DNA from: Rana temporaria
Lineage: Eukaryota; Chordata; Amphibia; Anura; Ranidae
NCBI RefSeq assembly: GCF_905171775.1
Contig: NC_053499.1
Coordinates: 141,133,922-141,197,921, forward strand
Length of the DNA: 64,000 nucleotides
Reading direction: 5' to 3'
Part shown: one piece after another, positions 43,135-54,162 of the stretch
Position numbering within the stretch: the first letter of the stretch is position 1
Layout of the letters: the number at the start of each line of letters is the position of its first letter
Made by a program: the position numbers and the translations under genes
The notes under the pieces: generated by a model
Told to the model about the DNA's origin: nothing
The model's database searches: none
The model's input: only the letters and a program-made list of their open reading frames with translations

Positions 43135-44999
43135 TCAACGATTAGATATAAAACAGTTGAGATCAAACTCAACGTTTAATCCCAACGGCACTGAAACCTT
43201 CATCTCATAGATCCAATAGGATTCACGACGACTTAATTGTCGAATGTAGTGACCCCCTCTCCAGTGTCTAGAGACCTTCTCTATACCCCAGAATTTGAGG
43301 CATTTGGGGTCTCTTTGATGATGGCCTCTAAAGTGTTTAGATACACTATGGGTCTTGATGCCACGTTTAATGTTGCTCACATGCTCGCCCACTCTCACGT
43401 GCAGCTCACGTGAGGTGCGCCCTATATATTGTAACCCACAATCACACTCGAGCATATAGACTACACCCTCTGTTGCACAGGTGATTAGCTGCTTTATCGG
43501 ATATTCTACGTGGGTTACATTAGAAGTAAAAGTTTTACGTTTTTTAATGTTCAATTTTGCATGTTTGCATGTGGCACATCTGCCACAGGCATAGAACCCT
43601 GACAAAAAATTAAAAAGCCTAGGACGAGGAATAACAGGAGGGTCAGTGACTCCAGGGGCCAATCTATCTCTCAAAGACGGTGCTTTTTTATAGATAAACT
43701 GAGGCCTCTCAGGAAGCGCAGGGCCAAGAATTGAATCTCCCCTTAGTATCGGCCAATATTTGGCAACAATTTTTTCAAATGCTTTGTGTTGGACATTAAA
43801 ATCCAATAGCATCTTGAAATTATTGTTCACTAGATCATCTTTGGGAGAATTATCTTGTATCATCAGATTTCTATCTGCAATCCTGGTTTTCTCTATTTCT
43901 TGCTCTATCAAAGGTTTGGAGTATCCCTTAGCAACAAACCTAGTGGCCAGCTCGCGAGACTGCACCAGGAAATCCGATTCCCTAGTGCAGTTTCTTCGCA
44001 ATCTTACAAATTGGCCACAAGGTATGTTGCACAGCCACAACCTATGGTGGCAGCTATTTAATGGGATGTATCCATTCCTATCCACCATCTTAAAATGATT
44101 TTTTGTCACCAATCTAGACTCAGATTTAGATATCTCTAAATCTAGGAAGGTCACTTGTTCCGTAGAGACGGTCCAAGTCAAGACTATACCCAACTGGTTG
44201 GAATTCAGCCTAAGCATAAAGGCATTCAAAGATGACATGTCACCTTCCCAGATAAGTACTATATCGTCTATGTATCTACGATAGCAGCGGAGCTGAGGTG
44301 GCATATCATGGAAGATCGCATCTCGCTCCCAGTGGGCCATAAAAAGATTGGCCACACTGGGAGCGAAACGAGCCCCCATTGCAACTCCGCAACGCTGAAG
44401 AAAAAACTGCTTATCAAACCAAAAATAGTTTTTAAGTAAACAGAATTCCAAGCTATCCAAAAGAAAACGAACATGCTCGGGATCTAGATCAGTAGAATCC
44501 AGAGCCCATGCAACCGATGTAAGGGCTGCATCGTGCCCTATAATGGTGTACAAAGACCCCACATCAGCTGTCACCAATATCGTTTCAGATGTACACTTGA
44601 TTGAATTCAGAATTTGGATAATTTGCTTGGTATCTCGTAGATACGCAGGCAATTTGCAGACTAACGGCTGTAAAAATATGTCCAAATACTGCCCCAACCG
44701 TGAACTGACTGAATCGATCCCATTCACGATCGGGCGGCCTGGAGGCCGTTCTGCATTTTTATGCATTTTAGGCAAGAAGTATATGATCGGTGTCCGACAA
44801 TAATAAGGGTCTAAATACGCAGCTTCCTTCTTATTGAGGATCCCAGATCCCTTGCCTCTCTCAATCAGAGTATGAAGGTCATTTTTAAAATTCACCATTG
44901 GATCACCTCGCAGTAAGAGGTAAGTGTCTTGGTCACCAAGTAGCCTACCCATTTCCTCAAAATAATAAGTCTTACTAAGGACCACTAACCCCCCCCCCC
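43135..44999 (-). pseudogene. PLE polyprotein: reverse transcriptase and GIY-YIG endonuclease
   Basis: This piece runs from the poly-C frame break (44989-44999) to a stop at 43135. Counting the 637-residue open frame: LPKMHK near residue 92 and GRPIVNG near 104 are RT fingers motifs. TADVGSLYT (160-168) is motif A with its catalytic Asp. GVAMGARFAPSVANLFM (221-237) is motif B. YIDD (259-262) is motif C. CGRCATCKH (488-496) is the PLE linker. VVYMLECDCGLQYIGRTSRE (529-548) is the GIY-YIG core, followed by RVGEH and a C-terminal RRESYWIYEM helix. It would copy element RNA from a nicked site. Catalytic residues look intact; the 5' coding part is in other frames. Confidence 0.93.
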
Positions 45000-45438
45000 T
45001 TATCTGCGGGGCGTATAACAATCTCGTTACGTTTTTCCAGAGAGGCAATACCCCTCTGTATACATTGTGAATCTTTCACTTTCTTGATTCTCAAGTTATC
45101 AAGATCTTTACAGACAAGATTCCGAAACACATCCAAGTGTTTGGTATCAGTGTATTGGGGATTGAAAACAGATTTGTTTCTCAATGTAGAGTGATGAGAA
45201 GTTACAGCTATATTGTTCTTTACAACTGGATTTGACAAGAAATACTTCTTTAGATTTAAGTTTCTTATATACTTCTGTACACTTACATACGTTTCAAACT
45301 TATTAAGATTACGCACGGGAGCAAATTTTAAACCTTTATCTAACACTCTTATCTCATCCTCAGTAAGATCAACTCCACTAAGGTTAAAGATTCCAGTGCC
45401 GATCACGGCCTTGCTCTTTTGGACTCTTCTCCCCCCCC
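44989..45438 (-). pseudogene. PLE polyprotein, pre-RT segment (second frame)
   Basis: This frame continues the N-terminal side of the RT. It reads LTEDEIRVLDKGLKFAPVRN and ends in EIVIRPADKGGG, the RT0/1 block that should run directly into LVVLSK of the next frame. The switch falls in an 11-C run at 44989-44999. The LSGVDLTEDEIRVLDKGL text resembles the conserved start of vertebrate PLE RTs. It is bounded upstream by an 8-C run (45431-45438), the second break. Confidence 0.85.
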
Positions 45439-45680
45439 TGACTCCTCTTGATTTTTTCTTTTGGGCCTGGATGGGCCTAGAGGAGGCTGAATCGGTGGAG
45501 GAGGGTATGGGAACGGAGGGGGCTCCCTCCAATCTCCGGTCCAAGTCGGTGGGAAGGGTGGAGGGCCCCTCCATGGGGTCCTCCCTTGCCCTAAAAAATG
45601 CTGTTGATTAGTGGGTGGGGGTCCATCCCAATAATTTTGCAATGGTGCATAGTAATTGTAAGTAGACAGAGGGGGGGGGG
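45431..45680 (-). pseudogene. PLE polyprotein, Pro-rich spacer segment (third frame)
   Basis: A proline-rich low-complexity stretch (PPPFPPTWTG, PPPFPYPPPPIQPP) ends in a basic SRPKRKNQEE patch. It lies between a G-run break (45671-45680) and a C-run break (45431-45438). Its function is unknown; basic and Pro-rich spacers before the RT are plausible nucleic-acid-binding or flexible linkers. Confidence 0.7.
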
Positions 45681-46309
45681 AAACCTCCAGAAGGGGCACC
45701 CCCTCCACCTCTATTTTGACCCCTCCCTTTACTATGCACATTTTTCCAGGGTGGAGTTTCCTGTATAACAGGAGTATGGGATGATCTCCCACCTGATGAG
45801 CTTGCTTTGCCCCTAGTGTTTTTAATTTTTCCTCTTCCCTTATGTGGGCCAAGACTTTTACCTATCGGAGTGCCAGATGCCGTAGGGGTCTTATCCCGTC
45901 TGGGATTGACACTCCAGAAGGCTGCGGCCTCTTGTACCCCAGGGGTGGGTAATGGCTCTGCCGTATCCATAGAGGATGGCAAAGCAGCTACTCCAGTAAT
46001 TGAACTTAAGGATTGCCACTTATATACATTAGATATATCAAAGTCTCCTATATCACGCAAGAATTTTTTGCGTTTTTTCTCCTGGGAGTCTTTATCCCAC
46101 TTAATAAGTTTGATTTTGAGCTCCCCGGAGAGACGCACGAACTCAGGAGTATCCTTGTGTACTTCGATATGATCAGAAATTGTTTGAATCTGGCCCTCTA
46201 ACCAGAGCTTTTTGCGCTGTTTACGGGCCAATAAGAATTTTATTAATTCAAAACCCTTATTGTTAAAGAAGTTAAACCATTCTTTGTTAGATTCATCATC
46301 AACCAGCCC
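45671..46309 (-). pseudogene. PLE polyprotein, N-terminal segment (fourth frame)
   Basis: Open from the inner edge of the right arm without a clear initiating ATG (the first in-frame ATG is near 45970), so the true 5' end is probably cut off by the inverted arm. It contains NKEWFNFF, ARKQRKKLWLEGQIQ and KKRKKFLRDIGDFDI, charged and probably helical, then Gly/Arg-rich RGRGQNRGGGG near the break. No known domain name can be given. Confidence 0.75.
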
Positions 46310-46313
46310 GTTG

Positions 46314-47360
46314 ATATATTTTTTATTTTTATATATAAATTTTAATAATATATCTGTATTTTATTTTAAATGTTTTTATTGAATTATTTAATTACTGCTT
46401 GGTTCTTATGATGATGATCATGTGATAATTGAGGTCTGGAAGAGGTAAAGGCGGCTGACGTCTAATTTATATATTATTTATTTGTTTGCTTTTAATTTTA
46501 TATTGCCTGGCTGATGTACATTAGGATTTATTATCCTTTGTCTGGTGCTTTTTTCTTTAAACACTAGATGGCGCCAGCCTTAGGCTAATTGTATTGTAAC
46601 TTTTTGGCCCTTAAATAAATATTTTATCTATCTTGTACTCTGCTGTGTGGACACAAGATGGCGCTGGCTAATTAGTCCCTGTGAATGTTGCTATGGCAAC
46701 CACATGGTATATATTGCGCTGCGGGACGTTCACGGAGATCCCCGCCCCACGCTGATGAAGTCCCGCCCATTTTGGGACGTAACGCGTACGAGGGGGAGGA
46801 GCTACGTCGACGTCATCCGCGTTTGCCTCACAGAGACCCAACAAGCTGTGCACATTGATCCGGACGTTCGTTCCGGTAACTGCTGTTATACCTGCACTCG
46901 GTCTATGAGTGCAGGACTATGTGAGTTTTTTATCTTATGCTTTTAAATTTCATTAAACGTTTTAAGCAGTTAGCACTTAGAATTGTCCTTCTTACTCCTT
47001 TTCGGTCCATGTAATTGCTGTATGGGAGAGTGTTGCCTTGCTTATTGCCCGCTGGTGCCATCTGGTGGATTCTTTGGAATTGAACCCATGTAAAGCTGAT
47101 TACCTATCTCTGGAGATTTTGCTTCTTGCCTTTTGACCTAGCCACAGGTCGAAGTATTGAGGTGAGAGGCCACCCTTTACTCTTGGTGGAGGTTAACCCT
47201 TTCCTGTGGGTCACGGATCTGTTGAAGATTATTGCACTTTTGATCACCATTGATTTTTTGGAGCACTTTTATCACTTTGCACTTTATGGACTTTACCAAA
47301 TTGATTTATTGATTTATTATTGTATTTATTGTGTTATTTGCGCTGCACTATTTTTTCTAC
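46314..47360 (+). repeat. PLE right inverted arm
   Basis: Reverse-complement copy of 42061-43111, joined to the 5' side of the ORF. The plus-strand frames at 46647-46946 and 47126-47401 mirror those of the left arm. Its outer end CTATTTTTTCTACATAT overlaps the target duplication by about 4 bp of shared sequence. Confidence 0.92.
46745..46795 (+). ncRNA. Hammerhead-ribozyme-like motif in the right arm
   Basis: CCCCACG (46745-46751), CTGATGA (46752-46758), stem II GTCCC (46760-46764) with GGGAC (46774-46778), GTAA (46779-46782), CGCGTA and CGAGGGG (46789-46795). Identical to the left-arm motif but on the opposite strand, so a transcript across the element would carry one sense and one antisense copy. 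Confidence 0.65.
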
Positions 47361-47376
47361 ATATCTTGACTACTAT
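47361..47376 (+). repeat. Right target-site duplication of the PLE
   Basis: ATATCTTGACTACTAT, identical to 41950-41965. Confidence 0.85.
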
Positions 47377-48170
47377 CTTGACTACACTGGTAATGTTTTA
47401 GATCAGACCAATTGTCTGGTGAGTATCTACCCCCGTCCTGATTAAACCTATGTAGTTAGATTCTTGTTGACCTAAGAGTGAGTTTGATGAACCTTTACCA
47501 AGCCTAGCCAGCACCTTTTAGCAAGGATCAAATCTGGCAGAAAAACACACTGAGACATTCTGAATAGTACTGTATTGTCTTGCCTTTAGAACCTTGTTCC
47601 TTGACTACAAGTGTCACTATGTCCTTCTGATCTCCACCTGTGGGAGAATCCCAACGCGTTTCACCCAATTTGGGGCTTAATCGTAGAGGCACCTACGATT
47701 TACTTAGGTCAAGCAATCAATTCCCCCTCAGAACTCTGTCACATGGTGCCTCCAGGGATGTCTTTGCCTCATGGGGACTCCTGGCAGTTGTAGAGGAGAG
47801 AGCTCCTCCCCCTTCACTCAATTGGCGTCAGCTGGTCAGCTGACTTTATTTTTCAGTGTCCCCCCTGCCTCAATACGTTCTCTCTGGATAGGCATGGGTG
47901 GTCCACAGTCTCAGCTCTGCCTTCTCTCCCCTCAGCGCCGTCAGTGGACAAAAGCCACCCCGCAGCGGAACGAACGGACAGGTGGGCCTCAGCACAGCAA
48001 GAATGGACAGGTGGAACCCTCACATGGGCAGAAGGCCTGTGGGCCCCTTACACTGGCAGACGGGCCCCCTGAAGTGGCAGAACTGCAGGACCCAGTCGCA
48101 AGTTCGACTGCTGCAACCCTAATAATTCCGCCACACCGGGAAACGTGTAGCGAGGACAGAACAGATTAGT
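47377..48170 (-). mobile_element. Unassigned sequence with PLE-like remnant
   Basis: Near 47648-47695, on the minus strand, GCCCCAAATTGGGTGAAACGCGTTGGG resembles stem II plus GAAA of a hammerhead with a decayed first box (CGATTA). The rest lacks domains; plus-strand frames near 47611-48169 are not recognised. Confidence 0.3.
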
Positions 48171-49105
48171 AAACTGCAATATTTTACATTTTTGTTTTTG
48201 GATTTAGATATAAAATGAACACTAAACAAACTTTAGACTCTAGTAGAACAAAAACACACTCACAAAAGGCCAGAACATTAGCAGGAGTGTACAAAAAAAA
48301 CAGTGCCCTTAGTACACCCAGGCCCCTTGTACAAAAGACAGAGCACCTCTGAGATATGCGGAGCTCTGGGCTTATTTTCAGAACACCCATATATATTGGA
48401 TGAAAGCTTATTCTTCTACTGGAGAACATTAGATCTGCATGCCAGAACTCCAGACCCGACCTGACAGGCATGTATAGAATAAGATGTACAGTATATGTAA
48501 ATCTATCATTTAAACTCAGGTCACGATCATGAAAAGACTCCAACTTAAATCCGCTGCCAGGAACACTTTAAACTCTTTTTATCTGCGGAATGTTCGGTTC
48601 ACTTTCTGCTGCTCTTATTCATTTATTATATTACGCTGCGTGAAAGACGGCTTCCTTTAATGTGAAATAGACATAGATTGGGAATGTCACTGTCTTTGAA
48701 GTGGGAAAGCCCAGTTAAAATCCTAGTATCACTTTTATGACCTTGTAAATTCATTTTTATCTCCCAGAAGCTGCAGGCCAAGAACCGGATGGGACATTGC
48801 TTCCTCGGTGCCAAAGAGTTGCGCTCCATTGCGAAATTCTGTTCTAGTAAAGTAGGAAAGCCACACACTTTATTAACAATTTATTCGCTTAACTTTTTTT
48901 TCATTCTTTTTTTTTCATAAGGACAGAAGTCAAGCGGACAACCTTCATGAAACTCCTACAGAAATGCGACGTACACGTTGTCCAAGACTTCATTTTTAGG
49001 ATTAAAACATTTTGTACTGATAAACTCAGTTGGAAATGTTTTGAAGGCAAATAATTTGTATTTTCGGGGAAGGTATACTTGAGTTATTAGTGAATGACAC
49101 ATACA
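48171..49105. other. Unique sequence, candidate regulatory island
   Basis: From 48540 to 49030 the sequence is non-repetitive and balanced, with TTTATTATATTAC, TTCATTTTTATC and similar words, and no coding capacity. A conserved non-coding role is possible, untested. Confidence 0.4.
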
Positions 49106-49111
49106 CTATTA

Positions 49112-49829
49112 GGTAGATTCACGTAGATTGGCCTAACTTTAGGGCGGCCTAGCCTAGCCTTTTTAGGCTACACCGCCGTAAATTAGTTAGGCTAGTAGTG
49201 ATTCACAATCTACTTACCTGCTAATCTACGGCGGGGTAGCCTAAAACGAGCGGGCGTAAGGGCGCCTAATTCAAATGACTTGGAGGGGGGCGTGTTGTAT
49301 GGAAATGAGGCTTGACCTCACGTTTTTTGACACTGCGCATGCGCCGGGCGACTACATTTCCCAGTGCGTATTGCGGCTAAGTAGGCCGTATGGGCCTATT
49401 GATTTCGACGTGGACGTAAACGACGTAACTCCCGATTCGCGGACGACTTACGCAAACGACGTAAAAAATTCGAACCTCGCGGCGGGAACGGCGGCCATAC
49501 TTTAACATTGTTATTCCACCTCATAGGTGGAATAACTTTAGGCCGCCTAAGGCCATACGGAAACAACGTTAATCGACTGCGGCGGGCTCGCGTTCGTTCG
49601 GGAATCGTCGTGAAAGCTAATTTACATAATCTACACCGGCCGCAATGGAAGCGCCACCTAGCGGTAGGCCAAAACATTGCAATCTAAGATAGGACGGCGC
49701 AAGCCGGCCAATCTTAGATATGTTTAAGTGTATCTCTGTTAGAGAATACACTTAAACAAACGCCGGCGTAGATTCAGAGTTAGGTCGGCTTATCTACTGA
49801 TAAGCCAGCCTAACTCTTTGTGACTCTAC
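49112..49829. mobile_element. GGGCC-type relative with GGTAGATTCACG ends
   Basis: GGTAGATTCACGTAGATTGG and TTTGTGACTCTACC are inverted termini. The interior has TACGCAAACGACGTAAAAAA and ATTCCACCTCATAGGTGGAAT. Flanks TTA/TAT are not identical. A diverged subfamily. Confidence 0.75.
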
Positions 49830-49867
49830 CTATATATTACCAAACGTATTGGGACGCCTGCCTTTAT

Positions 49868-50480
49868 ACGCACATGTAGCCAGATTCAGAAAGACTGGCT
49901 TAACTTTGAGGCGGCGTAGCGTATCGCATATACGCTACGCCGCCGTAAGTCTGAGAGGCAAGTGCTGTATTCACAAAGCACTTGCCTCCTAAGTTACGGC
50001 GGCGTAGCGTAAATGGGCCGGCGTAAGCGCACCTATATCAAATGAGGAAGAGGGGGGCGTGTTTTATGTTAATGACTCGTGACCCGACGTGATTGACGTT
50101 TTTAACGAACGGTGCATGCGCCGTCCGTGGACATATCCCAGTGTGCATTGCTCCAAAGTACGCCGCAAGGACGTATTGGTTTCGACGTGAACGTAAATTG
50201 CGTCCAGCCCCATTCACGGATGACTTACGCAAACAACGTAAAAAATTCAAAATTTGACGCGGGAACGACGTCCATACTTAACATTGGCTAGGTCAGCTTT
50301 TTGTTCGACTAACTTTACGCCGGAAAACGCCTTACGTAAACGGCGTATCTTTACTGCGACGGGCAAGCGTACGTTCGTGAATAGGCGTATATCTCGCTGA
50401 TTTACGCATTCTAGGCGTAAATCAGCGTTCACGCCCCTAGCGGCAGGCGGAACTAGACAGCTAAGATACGACAGCGCAGG
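49868..50480. mobile_element. GGGCC-type DNA transposon, right end lost
   Basis: TAGCCAGATTCAGAAAGACT begins it. Facing GGCGGCGTAGCGTA segments and the GACGTCCATACTTAACATTG box are typical. The right terminus is missing near 50480, where a hammerhead-like motif begins. Confidence 0.7.
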
Positions 50481-50522
50481 CTGAAACGACAGCCTAAACG
50501 TAAATAGGCTCTTGGTAAAATC

Positions 50523-50575
50523 ACACAACGCGTTACGGAGATTTTCAAAGGGGCTGACTTCATCAGGGTATGTGC
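50523..50575 (-). ncRNA. Degraded hammerhead-like motif
   Basis: On the minus strand CTGATGAAGTC and later GTAACGCGTT occur at the expected spacing, with CACA/TGTG able to form part of stem I. Stem II is weak. The GTAA variant is the same as in the PLE arms, suggesting a remnant of the same lineage. Confidence 0.35.
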
Positions 50576-50639
50576 ATGTAGAATCAGTATTTAATCTGAA
50601 CAGTTGATTGATCTCCATCCAGTTTTAAAAGTTTTTAAA

Positions 50640-51578
50640 TTTTAAAGGAGGGAAGGTAAGTTTAAAAAAAGGATGCATTTGACAGAAAAATCTCATTGGG
50701 GATGATATTTAAAAACATTACAGAAGTACTTATGATTCCCCACTCTATCCCAAATTTAAAAAAACTTTTTTTTTTTTTATTAGATTACATTTTTAGCCAC
50801 CCTCTTATGGTTCTGTAATGTACTTATCTCATTACGTTACCCGGTGACAGCTCTTTGTGTCAGTTCATTGCATAGAAAGTACAACATGCTGCCTAGCAAG
50901 AGCTATACAATCCATTTAAGTAGACATCAAGATGTTCCAATTAAGAATAAATCAAAGGCTCCTAGACATACCCTCTTAATCTGAGCGAACCAATACATAA
51001 TATACTTACATTACAGTAATTAACTCGATGCTTTGTGTACCGTCAGGTGAATAATAGCTAAAGGGGCCGCCGTCTCAGAAATGAGCAGTTCCACCTGGCT
51101 GACTCTCATCTTCAAAGACCTTGCGGTGCTAAGAAAAGAACGGTCCCCGCGTACTTATTAACTCGCTGCCTTTTGTATTTCATTTAGCGCGGTTTATACA
51201 AAGACGGTATTTGCACTTCTTTTTCTGCCAGGATACAGGAGGAGAGTTTGGGTGCGGTAGGATCTCTTGAAAGAATCACCGATAAAGCTTTGTCAGTAGG
51301 GATGATTGGAGAGATTGACGCGAAATTAATTTGGCAGCGAAATGACTGATTTTGCTGTTAGTGAAATTTTGTAGAAGCAGAAATTTTGCTCATATAGTAA
51401 TATTTGCTTTAAAAAAAGGTGATGCATTTTTCCCCCCTTATTTAGGGTGTGTGCTTTTTGGGGTAACCATCCATATTCTCATCACACAGGCTCTAGGATA
51501 CTGGGTGCTGCAGCAACCACCAGCTAGAGACTGGATATTACATGACGCAATGTAGATATTTGACAACACACCATGAAT
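50640..51578. other. Unique sequence, candidate regulatory island
   Basis: 51060-51350 is notably non-repetitive, with TTCATTTAGCGCGG, AATTAATTTGGC and CACCTGG (E-box-like) words. No coding frame of note. Confidence 0.4.
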
Positions 51579-51584
51579 CTTTAA

Positions 51585-52243
51585 AGCGGAGCTCCACCCT
51601 AATTACAACATTGCCTCTTTTACATTTGAGCGCTAAAATATGCTAAAAACCGATGTTTTAAATTTCTAAAAATGTACAGTACCTGTATAATAGAAGAGGC
51701 TTACGGTCTCTAACGTTGCGGGAATAATACAGGAATTCCGTCACTTCCCGTTTGAAGCAGTGTACTCTGGGAGCTTCTATGCATAGCTCCCTTTCTTCAA
51801 TGCGCAGCCGCAATATCAAATATCGTGGGATTTCGTATGCAGGAAGTGACGTCCGAGATAAACAAAGGAAGGAGGGCGGGCTTCACAAAAACCTCTGAGC
51901 GTACTGCGTGACATCTGAGGGGGGCGGGATGGGAACGCCAGCCGTTGTTAGGGGAACAGAGACGCTGACGCCGCTGCTCCCTGCTAAGAGTGCGCATGCG
52001 CGAGATCGCGCGGTGCATGCTGGGATTACAGCGTCAGCGAAAGCAGGAAGTCGCTGCTGGTGGGATTCTAATGCCCACAGTGAAGATGGCAACGGCGCAC
52101 ACAGATGAATATAACTCATTCTTGCAGACTGTAAGCGAAAGGAGCGGACGTTTAACCAGCGAAACGTGAGTTTATTTAACCCTTCCTAAGATCCGTTTAA
52201 CTACCCCCAAAAAAACAAAACGATTTGGCATGGGAGAACCGCT
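51585..52243. mobile_element. TTAA-flanked DNA transposon
   Basis: AGCGGAGCTCCACCCTAATT and GGCATGGGAGAACCGCT termini are roughly inverted, with TTAA at 51581-51584 and 52244-52247. The interior is CpG-rich without transposase. Confidence 0.78.
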
Positions 52244-52247
52244 TTAA

Positions 52248-52830
52248 GTTGAGTCCAAATGGCTTCATTAAAGTCCGAAACGTGGCACTCTTTTGTTTGG
52301 TCTCAACTTCATGATCTGTGGTGAGTCCATAAAACCGTTTGGACTCAACTTGAAGATCCGTGCTCTGCTGGAAAACACAGCAGATCACGTTATCTGGTCT
52401 TCTACCACATCTGGCCTTGTTATCTGGTCTTCTACCACATCTGGCCTTGTTATCTGGTCTTCTACTGGTACGGCTGCCAACAAGACCCCAGGATTCTTCT
52501 TTTGGAAATCATTCGGGACCCCATGACTGCCTTGGAGGAGTGCAGATCCTGGCTTTCTCTTCTCGATTGACTTAATGTTCATGGCATTTGAGTCCATCTT
52601 CTCTGGTAAGAGTATACACCCTACGTTCATGATAGAAGATACATTACCTTGATGTTTCCACGTGTTCACCTCATCACCGGGTTTCACTTTTGAACAACAA
52701 CTCTTCTTTGTTGGACTTTATGTGTTCAGGACACGGATTTGTTTAATTACTGGACATTTATTATTATTCTCTATACACATGTACAGTATGTGGTTTTATC
52801 ATTATATATTTCCACACCATTTGGAGATTT
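52248..52830. other. Unassigned sequence with 30-bp direct repeat
   Basis: TTATCTGGTCTTCTACCACA with TCTGGCCTTG repeats 2.6 times at 52390-52470. The downstream AT-rich part with ATTTGGAGATTTACC resembles a PLE tail, weakly. A minus-strand GGTGATGAGGTGAACACG near 52660 could be a very decayed hammerhead. Confidence 0.35.
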
Positions 52831-52837
52831 ACCGTAT

Positions 52838-52990
52838 ATACTCAAATATAAGCCGACCCGAATATAAGCCGAGGCACCTAATTTTACCACAAAAAAATGG
52901 GAAAACGTATTGACTCGAGTATAAGCCTAGGGTGTCCCTCTGCATGCCTCACTGTGCCTCACTGTGTCCATGTGCATGCCTCACTGTGTC
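52838..52990. mobile_element. MITE fragment (ACTCRAATATAAGCCGA type)
   Basis: CCGTATATACTCAAATATAA and GACTCGAGTATAAGCCTAGG are characteristic of a widespread vertebrate DNA-transposon repeat. Only one end is seen; CACTGTGTCCATG repeats follow. Confidence 0.5.
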
Positions 52991-53018
52991 CATGCCTCAC
53001 TGTGTCCATGTGCATTCC

Positions 53019-53021
<3 letters not shown>

Positions 53022-53071
<50 letters not shown>
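53022..53071. repeat. (TA)n microsatellite
   Basis: About 24 TA units. Produces a spurious Ile-Tyr run in translation. Confidence 0.95.
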
Positions 53072-53072
<1 letters not shown>

Positions 53073-53089
53073 GTATATAATGTGTGTGT

Positions 53090-53779
53090 ACAGACACTCA
53101 TGTTTCTTTGAGTTTTGGGGTGCACACCTTAATGCAATAGGCTGCGCACACCTATGGACAGAGGATTCACCACACTCTAAAAATTACTATGTGAATAAAT
53201 TAAACATCCATCAGCTTAATGAAATGTGCAGGATGTGATTATCTTTATAAGTTAAGGCTTGATGCACTGATGCACTCCTAGTACCACTTATTACTGCCAT
53301 ACCACCATATACAATAGTAAGAGCCCTGAATATTACCTTGGTCGGGGGACTAGCCCTGCAGCTATTTATACCAGTGGGGGTATAATTCATCTAAAGAGTT
53401 ATTGATAGATATATGATGCTTGAAGAGAGTCTGATTTACGTATTAAATGTGAACATTTTTAATTTTTCTTATTTTCTTGGCGGCTGCTTACCAATATATT
53501 GAAGATTTACATTATGATTACTTCTATAGAATGTGGGAAGCTCAGGGCCAAGCATGCCTTTATTATATTCTTTGGGGTCAGTGACAGTTTTAGTTTTCTG
53601 AGTGTGGCAATAAGTGGCAATTAGTGGTCTGTCTTAAAGAAAATTTGCTATGTGAATGTCTCGGCTGTCACAAATAATCCCCGTATTTTGCTAGTGACCA
53701 TAATGCAATATTTTTCTGATTAAGGTATTTCAGGGCTTTATTGGAAATAAACATGTTGCACCCTCTACCTTAGGTTTAG
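53090..53779. other. Unassigned AT-rich sequence
   Basis: No termini, arrays or domains seen. Confidence 0.35.
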
Positions 53780-53787
53780 ACTGCTTG

Positions 53788-54142
53788 TAGGGTGACCACA
53801 TTTACAAACTACCATTCAGGGACACCCCCCTTCCAAAAAATCAGCTTGTGCTGTAACGAATCACAGTACAGTGATTGGACACAAGCGGCGGGATTTATGA
53901 TTTCTCCAATCACAAGCAGGGGGCGGGGACTGTGCTCCACCAGGCATTCCCAACCAGGACAAGTACAGTCAGTGAGTAAAGCGGTGATGTGGCGGCCTTT
54001 TTTTGGGGGCATTAGTTTGGCTTGGGGGGTGGCTGTGTCAGTTTCATTCCGGGACACTGTATTGTCCTGGAATGAAGGTGCCCGGGACAGATCTGCAAAA
54101 TGTGGGACTGTCCCGGGAAATCCGGGACACGTGGTCACCCTA
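53788..54142. mobile_element. hAT-type MITE with exact 8-bp TSD
   Basis: TAGGGTGACCACATTT and CACGTGGTCACCCTA are inverted termini. ACTGCTTG is repeated exactly at 53780-53787 and 54143-54150. Same end family as 31626-32860. The frames here are non-coding. Confidence 0.9.
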
Positions 54143-54162
54143 ACTGCTTGAGATAACACTAA

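Larger units (their letters stand above)
41966..47360 (-). mobile_element. Penelope-like retroelement with inverted terminal arms
   Basis: The central minus-strand coding region (43135-46309) encodes reverse transcriptase plus GIY-YIG endonuclease. It is flanked by inverted arms at about 42061-43111 and 46314-47360 that look nearly identical (the clear difference seen is CCCCGTG versus CCCTGTG near 42738/46678). A 95-bp AT-rich extension exists only on the left. PLEs are known for pLTRs in direct or inverted orientation, variable TSDs and hammerhead motifs, and all three are present here. Near-identity of the arms points to a recent insertion or to one-event formation. Coding frames are broken in three homopolymers. 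Confidence 0.9.

Noticed and set aside
42478..46946. A conserved-looking 99-residue frame found in both PLE arms
   Set aside because: The arms are DNA duplicates, so identity is no evidence for coding. The frame overlaps the ribozyme-like fold and has no known domain.
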